A stretch of 20,725 nt of DNA from SZUA-521 sp041738285 (GCA_041738285.1 JBGSQB010000117.1:1-20725); one strand, 5' to 3'; positions 6,499 to 14,702 are shown, counted from the stretch's first letter. Numbers and translations: made by a program. Notes: generated by a model not told the origin, from the letters alone.

Positions 6499-8052
6499 CT
6501 TGTGAGAGAGACTGCGCGCAAAGGCGGGTTCGAACGCTTCGATGCCGCTGACTCGCTCGGCACGAACGCCCATGCCTTCAGCGACCTTCACGAAATCGGG
6601 CGTATGCAGATCGACGCCCGTGTTGCGACCATCGAATCGCATGCGTTGAATGGCGCGCAGTACGCCGTAGCCGCGGTCATTGAAGAGACAGACTATGATC
6701 GGCAGTGCGTACTGCGCTGCCGTTGCGAGCTCCGCGATCGACAGCATGAAGCCGCCATCACCTTGAATCACGACCGTCGGTTCGCCCGTGCCTACCGCTG
6801 CGCCAACGGCAAGCGGCAGTCCGGGGCCGATGGCAGCAGAGGTCGAATTCATCGAGGTACGCGGCGCCACGATCGGCAGCAAGCGGTTGGCCCATATGTA
6901 GGCAGGCACGGTCGCGTCGCGAACGATGCGCCCTTCATCAGGCAAGTGGCGACGGATCGCGTCCATGACGCGCTCGTGGTCCGGTCCCATCTGCTTGCGG
7001 ATCGCTGCGCGCGCCGCCGTTCGCCGCGCCTGCGCATCGGCGAGAAACGCGGCATCCCCGACTTCGGCATTCAGCGATGCGTTGACCGACTCGAGCGTGC
7101 GCTGCGCATCGGCATTGATGCCGACCGTAGCCGGATAGTTGCGTGAGATCATCCCCGGGTCGATATCGATGTGCAGGAGCTTGCCTTTGAGCGGCAACGT
7201 CCAGTTCGCGGTGTTGCCGCCTTGGAATCGCGTACCGATCGCAATCACCAGATCCGCATTGGTCATCACGTCGCGCAGCTCGGTGATCACCGCGAGTGGT
7301 CCCATCGCCAGCGGATGATCCTCACTGATCGCGCCACGCCCGTTACCTGTGGTGAACACCGGCGCCTGCAGCGCTTCCGCCAAGCGCACCAGCTCATGCG
7401 TGGCATCGGCTGCGACCACACCGCCACCGGCCCAGATCACGCGTCGACGCGACTGATTTATGAGTTCCACCGCACGCGCTACATCGGTTGGCTGCGGCAA
7501 GGCCCGCGCAACGCCATTCGCTGCGGGTTGCGGCGGACTCACGCTCGCGTACTGAAGATCGATGGGAATCTCAACGGCTGTCGGCTGCGGTCGGCCCGAA
7601 AGCGCATCGCGGCCGAGCCGAACGATTGTCTCTGAAATGTCCGCTGCGTGCCGGACTCGCTCGGCGCTCCGGGTCACACAGCGCAACATATCGAGCTGTC
7701 GCTCGGCTTCGTGCAGGAAGCCTTTGCCCTTGCCGAGGTACGGTGTGTCGACCTGGCCCGTGAGCATCAGCACGGGCGATGAGGCGAACTGCGCCTCGTA
7801 CAGTCCCGGCACCGCGTTGCAAGCACCCGGCCCGGTGGAGGTTATCGCAACGCCCAGCCGACCCGTTGCGCGCGCATAGCCATCGGCTGCGTGGAGTGCA
7901 CCCTGTTCGTGTCGCATGTCGATCGTCTGGATGCCGCCGTGACGCAGAATTGCGTCGTAGATCGGAATGTTGTGCACGCTGACGATGCCGAACACGTGTT
8001 GCACATTCAGTTCACGGAGTGCGGCGTAGGCCAGATCGGCTCCCGTCGTCAT
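6496..8052 (-). CDS. thiamine-diphosphate-dependent enzyme (acetolactate synthase-like superfamily), ends at a premature TGA
   Basis: 518 aa to the first stop, about 25 short of what the frame encodes to 6421. It has the three ThDP-enzyme domains: N-terminal Pyr domain with catalytic Glu49 in RHEQGA and the STGPGACNAV segment, a central Rossmann-like domain (about 190-330), and the C-terminal PP domain with the ThDP/Mg motif GDGG (431-434) through ND (458-459). It should act on a 2-oxo acid or acyl donor by decarboxylation or carboligation, but the substrate is unclear. Acetolactate synthase, 2-oxo-acid decarboxylase or lyase are all possible, and no regulatory subunit gene is adjacent. The ATG at 8052 overlaps the carrier's stop (ATGA). 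The truncation removes the last strand of the PP domain and could destabilise the protein. Confidence 0.85.
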   Translation of the reverse strand: MTTGADLAYAALRELNVQHVFGIVSVHNIPIYDAILRHGGIQTIDMRHEQGALHAADGYARATGRLGVAITSTGPGACNAVPGLYEAQFASSPVLMLTGQVDTPYLGKGKGFLHEAERQLDMLRCVTRSAERVRHAADISETIVRLGRDALSGRPQPTAVEIPIDLQYASVSPPQPAANGVARALPQPTDVARAVELINQSRRRVIWAGGGVVAADATHELVRLAEALQAPVFTTGNGRGAISEDHPLAMGPLAVITELRDVMTNADLVIAIGTRFQGGNTANWTLPLKGKLLHIDIDPGMISRNYPATVGINADAQRTLESVNASLNAEVGDAAFLADAQARRTAARAAIRKQMGPDHERVMDAIRRHLPDEGRIVRDATVPAYIWANRLLPIVAPRTSMNSTSAAIGPGLPLAVGAAVGTGEPTVVIQGDGGFMLSIAELATAAQYALPIIVCLFNDRGYGVLRAIQRMRFDGRNTGVDLHTPDFVKVAEGMGVRAERVSGIEAFEPAFARSLSHK

Positions 8053-9517
8053 GCGGCTTTCTCCCGACTTTGCAGTTCCCGGTTGCGATCCAGCGCGGCC
8101 AAGATCTCCGCATGCCGCGCACGGGTGAGATCGTAGTGGCTGTAACACCAAACGCAAACCACCGCGAACCCCGACACGATAGGCCCATACAACAGCCCGA
8201 GCGTGATGATGGTTTCCGCGGGCACATCGGCGGCGCTCTGGATGTGGCTGCCGCGCGGCCATGCGATCAGATCCAGCGCAATGCCGGCGACGATGTTGCC
8301 CAAGCCCGTCGTGCACTTGTTGGCGAACGACGAGGCGGCAAAGAAGATGCCTTCCTGACGCTTGCCAGTTCGCAGCTCCTGCTCATCGGCAATGTCAGCC
8401 ACCATCGAGCCAAAGGTCACGAGTGCCTGCACCACGCCCGCGCCCTGAACGAATTTGATGACGATCAGAGTGGTGATCAGCTCCTGAGTCCCATTCTCCG
8501 GAAACCAACCGACGATGCGCAGCACGATCGGCACGATCTGACAGGCCGACCACCAGGCCGTGCCCCACACCACTGCCGCCTTCTTGCCGAATCGCTCGTT
8601 CAGTCGGTAGGTGAACAGTGCTCCGATCATCACACCGATCGGGCTGGCAATGAAGAAGTAGAGGAGGTCCGAAGATCGCAGTTCCCAGAAGAACGTGTTG
8701 ACGTAGAGGTTCAGCGCACTGTCGACACCGACCATGAGAAACACGACGAGGATGCCGAGAAACATCCAGCGGAAGGATCGATTGCCGAGTGCATCGACAG
8801 TTTCCCTCAGCATGCGCACCAGCGCCCCGATCGGACTCACTCGCTGCGGTGCGCCCTTTGGTTGATGCAGTCGCGGGATCTCCTTGCGCGTTCCCCATGC
8901 TGACCCGAGCATCGACACCGTCATCAGCACCGCCAGCGTCGCGGCATACGGAGCGTAGGCGCCGAGGTTGAATTGTCCCTGGGGATGCTCCGGCGTGCTG
9001 ACGAAGAACAGCGCGAAGCCGATGACCACGGCGAGCAGACCGCCGAACGTGCTCAAAAACTGACGAAAACCGACGATCGTAGTGCGCTCTTCGAAGTCGT
9101 CCGACAACTCTGCGCCAAGTGCGATGTGTGGAACGTGAAACAGCGTCATGGCGCCGCGGGTCAGCACGGCAAACGTGAGCAACCAGAAGAACAGCGGCCA
9201 CTCCCCAGTCACCGGCGGTGCGAACAGCAAGTAGAAGGCCACTGACATCGGCACCGCCGCCGCGTACATGAAGGGGTGTCGGCGCCCGAGCTTCGAGCGC
9301 CAGTTGTCCGATAGCGAACCCGCCAGCGGATCGGTCACCGCGTCGAACACCAATGCAACACCGACTGCAAGCCCAGCCAGCGTGCCGGACAAGCCCAGCA
9401 CCTGGTTGTAATAGAACATCAGAAAGATGCCGAACGCGCCGTTCTTCAATCCTTCCGCGGTCTGCCCGATACCGTAATAGAACCGCGTGGCAAAGGGTAA
9501 CGGCGGAGTTTGGGCAT
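8049..9517 (-). CDS. GPH-type MFS carrier (MFS_2, MelB-like) with probable N-terminal frameshift
   Basis: A roughly 12-helix carrier of the glycoside-pentoside-hexuronide:cation symporter group. The loop DAVTDPLAGSLSDNWRSKLG followed by GRRHPFMY is diagnostic. The first in-frame start is a TTG at 9449, giving 466 aa, but family-like coding continues upstream (FYYGIGQTAEGLKNGAFG and residues before it), with no ATG, GTG or TTG before a TAG at 9525-9527. An ATG at 9515-9517 begins MPKLRR in the neighbouring frame. One missing base near 9503-9512 would join them into a normal N-terminus. Either the gene is disrupted, losing part of helix 1, or a base is missing from the sequence. The substrate is unknown; relatives in lipid-degrading bacteria sit beside CoA-catabolic genes. 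The stop overlaps the ThDP enzyme start. Confidence 0.82.
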
Positions 9518-9579
9518 GCGTGAACTACCGAATCGATGAGGCACGATCATGCAGGCAACAACGATCCCAGGCAAACGCG

Positions 9580-10932
9580 CTAAACCCCGAGCGCGAACCC
9601 GCACGCAGCAGCACCGACGATCACCGCAATGATGCCGACACCTAGACGCAGGGCCAGCGCCGCGAGGATGCCGATCGCAAGACTGGGCCACTCGAAGGCG
9701 CCGTCGAATCCGGCCGGCCACAGCACGTGATAGCCGAAGAACAGTGCGAGATTTGCAATCACACCAACCACCGCCGCCGTGATCGCCGTCAATGGCGCGC
9801 CCAGCCGCAAGTCGCCACGCGTTGCTTCGATCGCGGGCGCCCCCGCGAGAATGAAGGCAAACGATGGCAGGAAGGTGAACAGCGTCGCGATGCACGCACC
9901 GGTAACTCCACCCCACGCCGACATGCCCTGCCCAGCCATGTCGGCGCCCCAGCCACCGACGAACCCGACGAAGGCCACGATCATGATCAGCGGCCCAGGC
10001 GTCGTCTCGCCGAGTGCAAGTCCGTCGATCATCTGCGCCGCGGTCAGCCAGCCATACTGCTCCACGGCGCCTTGATAGACGTATGGCAGCACGGCGTAGG
10101 CACCACCGAACGTGACCAACGCTGCCTGGGTGAAAAATGTCGCCATCGTCGCCGCGGCCGAGTGGTTGCCCCAGGTCATCGCAATGGCCGCGAAGACGCC
10201 CGCGCCAATGCCGAGGCATACCACGACCGTGAGAATCATCCTGCGGAAAGTGAACTGCGCATGCGCAGGCAGCGGCGTGTCGTCGTCAATCAAGGCCCGT
10301 CCATCGACGACCGCGCCGCTCGAAGCGTGTGGCGCCAAGCTGAAAACTGCAGGCCACAACCGACCGCCAGCGACGCCAATCAGCGCCGCGCCGACAACGA
10401 TCAGCGGAAATGGCACGTCAAAGGCAAAGATCGCGAGGAACGCAGTGAGCGACACGCCTGCGAGCGCGCGTTGCTTCAACACCCGTGAGCCGATTCGAAC
10501 GGCGGCAAGCGCAACGATTGCGACCACCGCAGGCTTGATGCCATACAACACTGCCGCAATGCCCTCGACGTCTGCGTAGCGCAGGTAAATGAACGACAAC
10601 AGCATCAGTAGCAGGAGCGATGGCAACACGAACAACGTGCCGGCGACGATGCCGCCCCGGGTGCCGTGAAACAGCCAGCCGAGATAAGTCGCCAATTGCT
10701 GCGCTTCGGGCCCCGGCAGCACCATCGTGTAGTTGAGTGCGTGCAGGAAGCGTCGCTCGCCTATCCATCTACGGCGCTCCACCAGCTCGCGATGCATGAT
10801 CGCAATCTGTCCCGCGGGGCCACCGAAACTCACGCAGCCGAGCCACAACCAGAACCGGTAGGCATCGGCGCGGGAGATCAGTGGTGCGTCGTTCACCGCC
10901 GGAGTGTGTGCGATCCGTCGATGCTCTACCAT
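9580..10932 (-). CDS. chrA: chromate transporter family protein (ChrA, two-domain)
   Basis: A 450-aa inner-membrane protein made of two homologous CHR domains. Domain 1 has FGGPAGQIAIMH (36-47) and PGPEAQQLATYLGW; domain 2 repeats the pattern with FGGAYAVLPYV and PGPLIMIVAFVG. A hydrophilic linker separates the halves near residues 205-230. Long-chain ChrA proteins export chromate, probably by proton exchange; many homologues are uncharacterised and may carry other anions. The ATG at 10932 is only 29 nt from the divergent thioesterase start and shows no SD, so the start is less certain than the family. It is followed after 62 nt by the GPH carrier on the same strand; nothing obvious links it to lipid catabolism. 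Confidence 0.88.
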   Translation of the reverse strand: MVEHRRIAHTPAVNDAPLISRADAYRFWLWLGCVSFGGPAGQIAIMHRELVERRRWIGERRFLHALNYTMVLPGPEAQQLATYLGWLFHGTRGGIVAGTLFVLPSLLLLMLLSFIYLRYADVEGIAAVLYGIKPAVVAIVALAAVRIGSRVLKQRALAGVSLTAFLAIFAFDVPFPLIVVGAALIGVAGGRLWPAVFSLAPHASSGAVVDGRALIDDDTPLPAHAQFTFRRMILTVVVCLGIGAGVFAAIAMTWGNHSAAATMATFFTQAALVTFGGAYAVLPYVYQGAVEQYGWLTAAQMIDGLALGETTPGPLIMIVAFVGFVGGWGADMAGQGMSAWGGVTGACIATLFTFLPSFAFILAGAPAIEATRGDLRLGAPLTAITAAVVGVIANLALFFGYHVLWPAGFDGAFEWPSLAIGILAALALRLGVGIIAVIVGAAACGFALGV

Positions 10933-10961
10933 CGAAACTCGAACACCAACGGGATGTGTCC

Positions 10962-11456
10962 ATGAGCGCGTTGATCAAGTGTCCGCCCCGCACCGTCGAA
11001 CGGGCCTGGATCGACTACAACGGCCACATGAACATGGCCTACTACAACCTCGTGTTCGATCAAGCGCTCGACCACGTGTTCGACTTGCTCGGTATCGGCG
11101 CCGACTACGTGAGAAACCGCGGCGGCTCGTGCTTCACCGTGGAAATCCACGTCAACTACGTGCGCGAACTGTCACTGGGAGACCCGATCGAGGTAACGTT
11201 TCAGCTACTGGATTGGGACGACAAGCGCATGCACTACTACCAGGAGATGTTTCACGGCAGGGATCGCTACCTGGCCGCGACGTCCGAGCAGATGACGCTG
11301 CACGTCGACATGAGTACCCGTAAGGCAAACCCATTCCCGACCGACGTCACCGATCGCATCGCGCGGCTCATGGCGCAGCAGATCAATCTGCCGCGCCCGG
11401 AGCGCGTGGGTCACGTCATGGCCATTGCGCCCGACAAATCCAGGCGCACGACCTAA
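10962..11456 (+). CDS. hot-dog-fold acyl-CoA thioesterase (4HBT-like)
   Basis: A 164-aa single hot-dog domain. The DYNGHMN motif (18-24) supplies Asp18, Asn20 and His22, equivalent to the catalytic Dx(N)xH of 4HBT/YbgC thioesterases. The body (FTVEIHVNYVREL, then RMHYYQEMFHG) resembles carnitine-pathway betainyl-CoA thioesterase CdhB and related proteins, but that substrate assignment would be over-reading. It should release free acids from CoA esters, possibly recycling CoA from dead-end intermediates made by the surrounding pathway. The ATG at 10962 (MSALIKCPPRTV) is chosen; the open frame upstream overlaps chrA. The SD is weak (GGGAT). It is a single gene, divergent from chrA and convergent with the third dehydrogenase gene, with 13 nt between. 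Confidence 0.82.
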   Translation: MSALIKCPPRTVERAWIDYNGHMNMAYYNLVFDQALDHVFDLLGIGADYVRNRGGSCFTVEIHVNYVRELSLGDPIEVTFQLLDWDDKRMHYYQEMFHGRDRYLAATSEQMTLHVDMSTRKANPFPTDVTDRIARLMAQQINLPRPERVGHVMAIAPDKSRRTT

Positions 11457-11469
11457 GCTCTACTCGGGT

Positions 11470-12615
11470 TCAGTAACCTTCGAGTTCACCGTAGCGATTG
11501 CGGTGGAAATTCACATCGCCAAAAGTCTGCTCCGTGACCGCGGCGCGCTTCATGAAGAAGCCGATGTCGAACTCATCGGTCATACCGATACCGCCATGCA
11601 TCTGGATACCTTCCCGCGACACGCGGTTGAAGGTCTCACCCACTTTCGTCTTGGCGAGGCTTGCGAGTTTCGCGATTTCTTCGTCGGGTCGGCCTTCGTC
11701 GAGCGCCGTCAGCGCTTCGAGCACGACCGACTTCGACAACTCCACTTCGCAGAACATGTCGGCAGCGCGATGCTTGAGTGCCTGGAACGAGCCGATCGGC
11801 ACGCCGAACTGCTCGCGATCCTTCAAGTACTGCACCGTGCGCTCGAAGCACTCCTGCAACGACCCGAGCATCTCGGCTGAAATGCCGATCCGCGCAACAT
11901 CGAGGATGCGGTCGAGCGCATCTGCCCCTTTGTCGACTTGGCCAAGCACTTCGCTACGCTTCACGCGCACATCCTTGAATTGGATGTTTGCCGCATTGCG
12001 GGAGTCGACCATCTTGGTGCGCGTGATCTTCACGCCTTCGGCAGCCGCATCCACCAGAAACAGGGTGATGCCATCTCGATCCTTTTTGCGACCGGAGGTG
12101 CGGGCCGCGACCACGAGGGTATTGGCGACGTGACCATCCAGCACGAATGTCTTCTTGCCCTTCAGCGTGAAGCCATCGTCGTCTGCAGTTGCCTTCGCGC
12201 CGATGGCATAGGGCTCATGGCGATGGCCTTCATCCACGGCCAGCGCCATCAGGGTCTCACCGCCGGCGATCTTCGGCAGCCACTGGCTCTTCTGGGCCTG
12301 GCTGCCCGCCACGTTGATCGCGGTACCGCCGAGCCACACGGTTGCAAACAGCGGGCTCGCCGTGAGTGTGCGACCGGTCTCTTCGGTGACGACGCCGAGG
12401 CCCTTGTAGCCGAACGCAAGGCCACCGTGCTCTTCGGGAAACGGGATACCGCCCCAACCGAGTTCCACCATCCGCCGCCAGGTATCGCGGTCAAAGCCGT
12501 CTTTACTGTTGGAATCGCGCAGCTTGCGCAGCTGAGCAATCGGTGCGCTGTTGACGCAGAAATCCTTGGCGGAATCCCGGAGCATGATCTGCTCTTCGTT
12601 GAGAATCATAGGCAT
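11470..12615 (-). CDS. acyl-CoA dehydrogenase family protein, small-subunit type
   Basis: A 381-aa acyl-CoA dehydrogenase-fold protein resembling the small subunit at 4011. It keeps the FAD-contact motif DREQFGVPIG (267-275 region) and MHGGIGMTDE (339-348). It lacks Glu at both known base positions: TFGDVNFH (364-371) stands in place of YEGT, and Val240 is at the isovaleryl-type site. The usual xTEPxxGSD loop is also replaced (VDEGHRHEPY, 127-136). It is therefore probably a non-catalytic partner, yet no large-subunit gene is adjacent; its partner may be elsewhere or be the protein at 2831. The ATG at 12615 is preceded by AAGGGG at good spacing. It lies 65 nt downstream of the secreted lipocalin-like gene on the same strand. 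Confidence 0.87.
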   Translation of the reverse strand: MPMILNEEQIMLRDSAKDFCVNSAPIAQLRKLRDSNSKDGFDRDTWRRMVELGWGGIPFPEEHGGLAFGYKGLGVVTEETGRTLTASPLFATVWLGGTAINVAGSQAQKSQWLPKIAGGETLMALAVDEGHRHEPYAIGAKATADDDGFTLKGKKTFVLDGHVANTLVVAARTSGRKKDRDGITLFLVDAAAEGVKITRTKMVDSRNAANIQFKDVRVKRSEVLGQVDKGADALDRILDVARIGISAEMLGSLQECFERTVQYLKDREQFGVPIGSFQALKHRAADMFCEVELSKSVVLEALTALDEGRPDEEIAKLASLAKTKVGETFNRVSREGIQMHGGIGMTDEFDIGFFMKRAAVTEQTFGDVNFHRNRYGELEGY

Positions 12616-12680
12616 CTGTTGCCCCTTACGTTCAATTGTTGATGAGGTCGTCCCTCGGCAGACCCGGGATGAAATCAGAC

Positions 12681-13232
12681 TCACTGGGCCTTGTCGAGAC
12701 TGGTCATCTCGGTGGGTTCACGAACGTAGAATCCCTCGAACCACGGTGTCCACACGCCTGCCTGCCTCGATTCCTCGAAAAACTGCCGCACCCGACCATC
12801 CGGCAGCAGGTTCCAAGTGCCGCGAAATGGAAAGCGTGCGCCATTTGCCAGATAGTCGATGGTGCCCTCAAGGATCATGTACGCGCCGACGAAATCACCC
12901 TCGATCTCGATACGGCTGCCCGGGCTGATCCACAGCTGCCGCCACTTGCCGCGGCCCGCATCGAAGAAACTCATGCTCTGCCCGGTGCTGCCCTTCACCC
13001 CAGCCCACTGCTCCTTGAGCATGCAGCCCGACTCCTGGGCTGTGATGATGTTGTCGCCGACATGCGTGCCTTCGGCATCGACCACCTGCCAATTGCCGAT
13101 CCAGAAGTCGAAGCTGCGATAGGCGGGTCCAGCACACGGTGGCGTTGCCACTTCCTCCGATGCACCCACGTCGCCCGATGCCGCTCCCAATGCGAGTGTC
13201 AAACCGAGCACCATCAATCGCCGTGGCATCAT
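12681..13232 (-). CDS. secreted lipocalin-like (DUF1579-like) protein
   Basis: A 183-aa exported protein. The N-terminus MMPRR plus a hydrophobic stretch (about 6-20) and a small-residue region near 20-25 form a signal peptide. The mature part opens with SFDFWIGNWQV (40-50) and continues with repeated short beta strands rich in W and G, like small beta-barrel proteins often described as DUF1579-like or lipocalin-like. Cys33 and Cys70 could form a disulfide in the periplasm. The function is unknown; binding a hydrophobic ligand would suit the lipid-catabolic setting but is a guess. A very strong SD (GGAGGTGA) precedes the ATG at 13232. It heads a small minus operon with the third dehydrogenase gene. 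Confidence 0.72.
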   Translation of the reverse strand: MMPRRLMVLGLTLALGAASGDVGASEEVATPPCAGPAYRSFDFWIGNWQVVDAEGTHVGDNIITAQESGCMLKEQWAGVKGSTGQSMSFFDAGRGKWRQLWISPGSRIEIEGDFVGAYMILEGTIDYLANGARFPFRGTWNLLPDGRVRQFFEESRQAGVWTPWFEGFYVREPTEMTSLDKAQ

Positions 13233-13235
13233 CGG

Positions 13236-13243
13236 TCACCTCC
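13236..13243 (-). promoter_or_regulatory. strong ribosome binding site that fixes the secreted-protein start
   Basis: On the minus strand GGAGGTGA lies 3 nt upstream of the ATG at 13230-13232 (6 nt measured from the GGAGG core). It is a near-complete anti-SD match and one of the best in the window. A second ATG follows directly, so initiation could use either. Confidence 0.7.
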
Positions 13244-13269
13244 AAGGACAAGCGCAGCCAAGATTCACC

Positions 13270-13962
13270 ATGACGATAGCACCGGAGGCAACCCCGATTG
13301 AACTCGACGGGCTCGAGGAGATTCTCACGGCCACCTTGCCCATGGGGCGGATAGCGCTTGCGCGGTTGCCGGGCTGTGAACAGGTGCGTCTTGCGCTGAT
13401 TGCAGACGACTTTCCACTGGGACCACTGCCGCCGGAAGTGATGCGCGATGTGATCGCGGCACCCGCCTACTGGGCCTTTTGCTGGGGCAGTGGCCTTGCA
13501 CTTGCGCAGTATCTGTTGCGCCATCCGGAGTGGGTGGGTGGACGCACCGTGCTCGATCTCGGGGCCGGTTCAGGCGTTGCCGGAATCGCCGCAAAACTTG
13601 CTGGCGCGCAGCGTGTCATCGCCTGCGACACGGACCAATCGGCGCTTGCTGCGGTGCAGGTCAATGCAGCGCTCAATGGGGTTGCGATCGAATCCTTGAA
13701 CGATCTCGACGCACTCACGGAACCCGTCGACATCGTGCTCATGGCCGACGTGCTCTACGACCGCAGCAACCTGCCGCTACTCGCTCGCGCGTCGGGCATC
13801 GCGCGCGAAGTCCTCGTGGCGGACTCCCGCATACGCGTCCTGCCCGACGATCGATTCCGACTGATCACGCAACTGAGCGCGCGCACGTATCCAAACCTTG
13901 GCGAGTTCGATGAGTTCACGACGGTGCGGATCTTTCACCGCGCCGCGGGTCAGAACACGTAG
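13270..13962 (+). CDS. class I SAM-dependent methyltransferase, EtfB lysine methyltransferase-like (METTL20 type)
   Basis: A 230-aa Rossmann-fold methyltransferase. SAM motif I is VLDLGAGSG (94-102), followed by the acidic ribose-binding turn ACDTD (118-122) and the DxxY-type motif DVLYD (160-164) typical of family 16 protein methyltransferases. The YWAFCWGSGLALAQYLL block before motif I is the signature of the ETF-beta lysine methyltransferase group. Known members methylate lysines of the electron-transfer flavoprotein beta subunit next to its docking loop for acyl-CoA dehydrogenases. No etf gene is present here, but three dehydrogenase polypeptides are, which makes ETF a sensible target; other protein targets remain possible. 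It diverges from the secreted-protein gene (37 nt) and overlaps the next convergent gene by 13 nt. Confidence 0.8.
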   Translation: MTIAPEATPIELDGLEEILTATLPMGRIALARLPGCEQVRLALIADDFPLGPLPPEVMRDVIAAPAYWAFCWGSGLALAQYLLRHPEWVGGRTVLDLGAGSGVAGIAAKLAGAQRVIACDTDQSALAAVQVNAALNGVAIESLNDLDALTEPVDIVLMADVLYDRSNLPLLARASGIAREVLVADSRIRVLPDDRFRLITQLSARTYPNLGEFDEFTTVRIFHRAAGQNT

Positions 13963-14702
13963 CCCAGCAGCAGCACGTCGCGAACGAACAATCGTTGTTC
14001 GAGGGCGCGCAGGGTACTGCGTTCAGGATCGTCGACCCACGCCTGGCGCGCGGCTTCAGTGGGAAATGCGAAGACGTAGAGCGCATCGAACAGGTGATCT
14101 TCGTCCGCGATCAGCGGGTTCAGGCCGGCTCGAAACGCTGCTCGACCATCGTTCAGAGCCAGCAGTGCGAGATCTTCGTTCCACCACTGCTTCGCGTAAC
14201 GTGCGTGGCCACCTTCATCGCTCTCCTGCAGCAGGCGGAAGGCGAGATACTCCACCCCTTCCTCGATCGAACCGTCCGGCGTCGCGGCCAACATGATCGA
14301 TCGCGCTACGGCTGCGTCACGCGCTGGCAGGAGGGCGCGGTACTCGGCCGACGTCACCATGTCGATGAAGGCTGCCCGGGATGGATACTCGGTAAAGACG
14401 ATGTAGGGCCAGCGGTCGGTCGCGTTGCCTGCCACCGTGTCGGTCAATCGCGCCTGCCAGACCAGACGTCCCCCAACCGATCGTGCAATTGCGAGCGCAG
14501 GGATGACGAAATCGCTCTGGTAGCGCTCGTAGTCGGTATCGGAGGCGAAGTCGAGCAGGTCGACCATGACAAATGGCGCCGTCTTGCGCTCTTCGTGCAG
14601 CACGAACGCAAGGCCATTCGGTCCCAGATACACCGCCGCACCCGCAATGCCGATGACCACCAATCCGAGAAACAGCAGAAATCCCGTCAGACCACGATTC
14701 AA
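13950..14702 (-). CDS. membrane-anchored protein with two dimeric alpha/beta-barrel-like (DUF1330/ABM-like) halves
   Basis: A 250-aa protein with a single N-terminal transmembrane anchor (about 7-27), then two similar halves. The first (44-140) has FVMVDLLDF, an aromatic-rich strand WPYIVFTEYPSRAAFIDM and a Y-R-x-L-L-P segment; the second (150-250) has VEYLAFRLL and LFDALYVFAFPTEAAR with matching spacing. Such ferredoxin-like folds occur in monooxygenase-, DUF1330- and EthD-type proteins. No catalytic motif is evident, and I cannot assign a role. The start is TTG at 14702, supported by GGGGAG six nt upstream and by the hydrophobic anchor following immediately. It stands alone, convergent with the methyltransferase (13-nt overlap) and divergent from the third crotonase gene. 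Confidence 0.68.
   Translation of the reverse strand: MNRGLTGFLLFLGLVVIGIAGAAVYLGPNGLAFVLHEERKTAPFVMVDLLDFASDTDYERYQSDFVIPALAIARSVGGRLVWQARLTDTVAGNATDRWPYIVFTEYPSRAAFIDMVTSAEYRALLPARDAAVARSIMLAATPDGSIEEGVEYLAFRLLQESDEGGHARYAKQWWNEDLALLALNDGRAAFRAGLNPLIADEDHLFDALYVFAFPTEAARQAWVDDPERSTLRALEQRLFVRDVLLLGYVF

Noticed and set aside
6425..6499. GTG at 6499 as the start of the small membrane protein, giving 181 aa
   Set aside because: The 25 extra residues overlap family-like C-terminal coding of the ThDP enzyme in another frame, while GTG at 6424 gives the GTGA overlap seen elsewhere. It remains possible if the TGA at 6496 is genuine and long-standing.
9723..10932. Heavy-metal resistance island around chrA
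   Set aside because: No other metal-resistance gene or ChrB regulator is nearby; it is a lone transporter next to catabolic genes.
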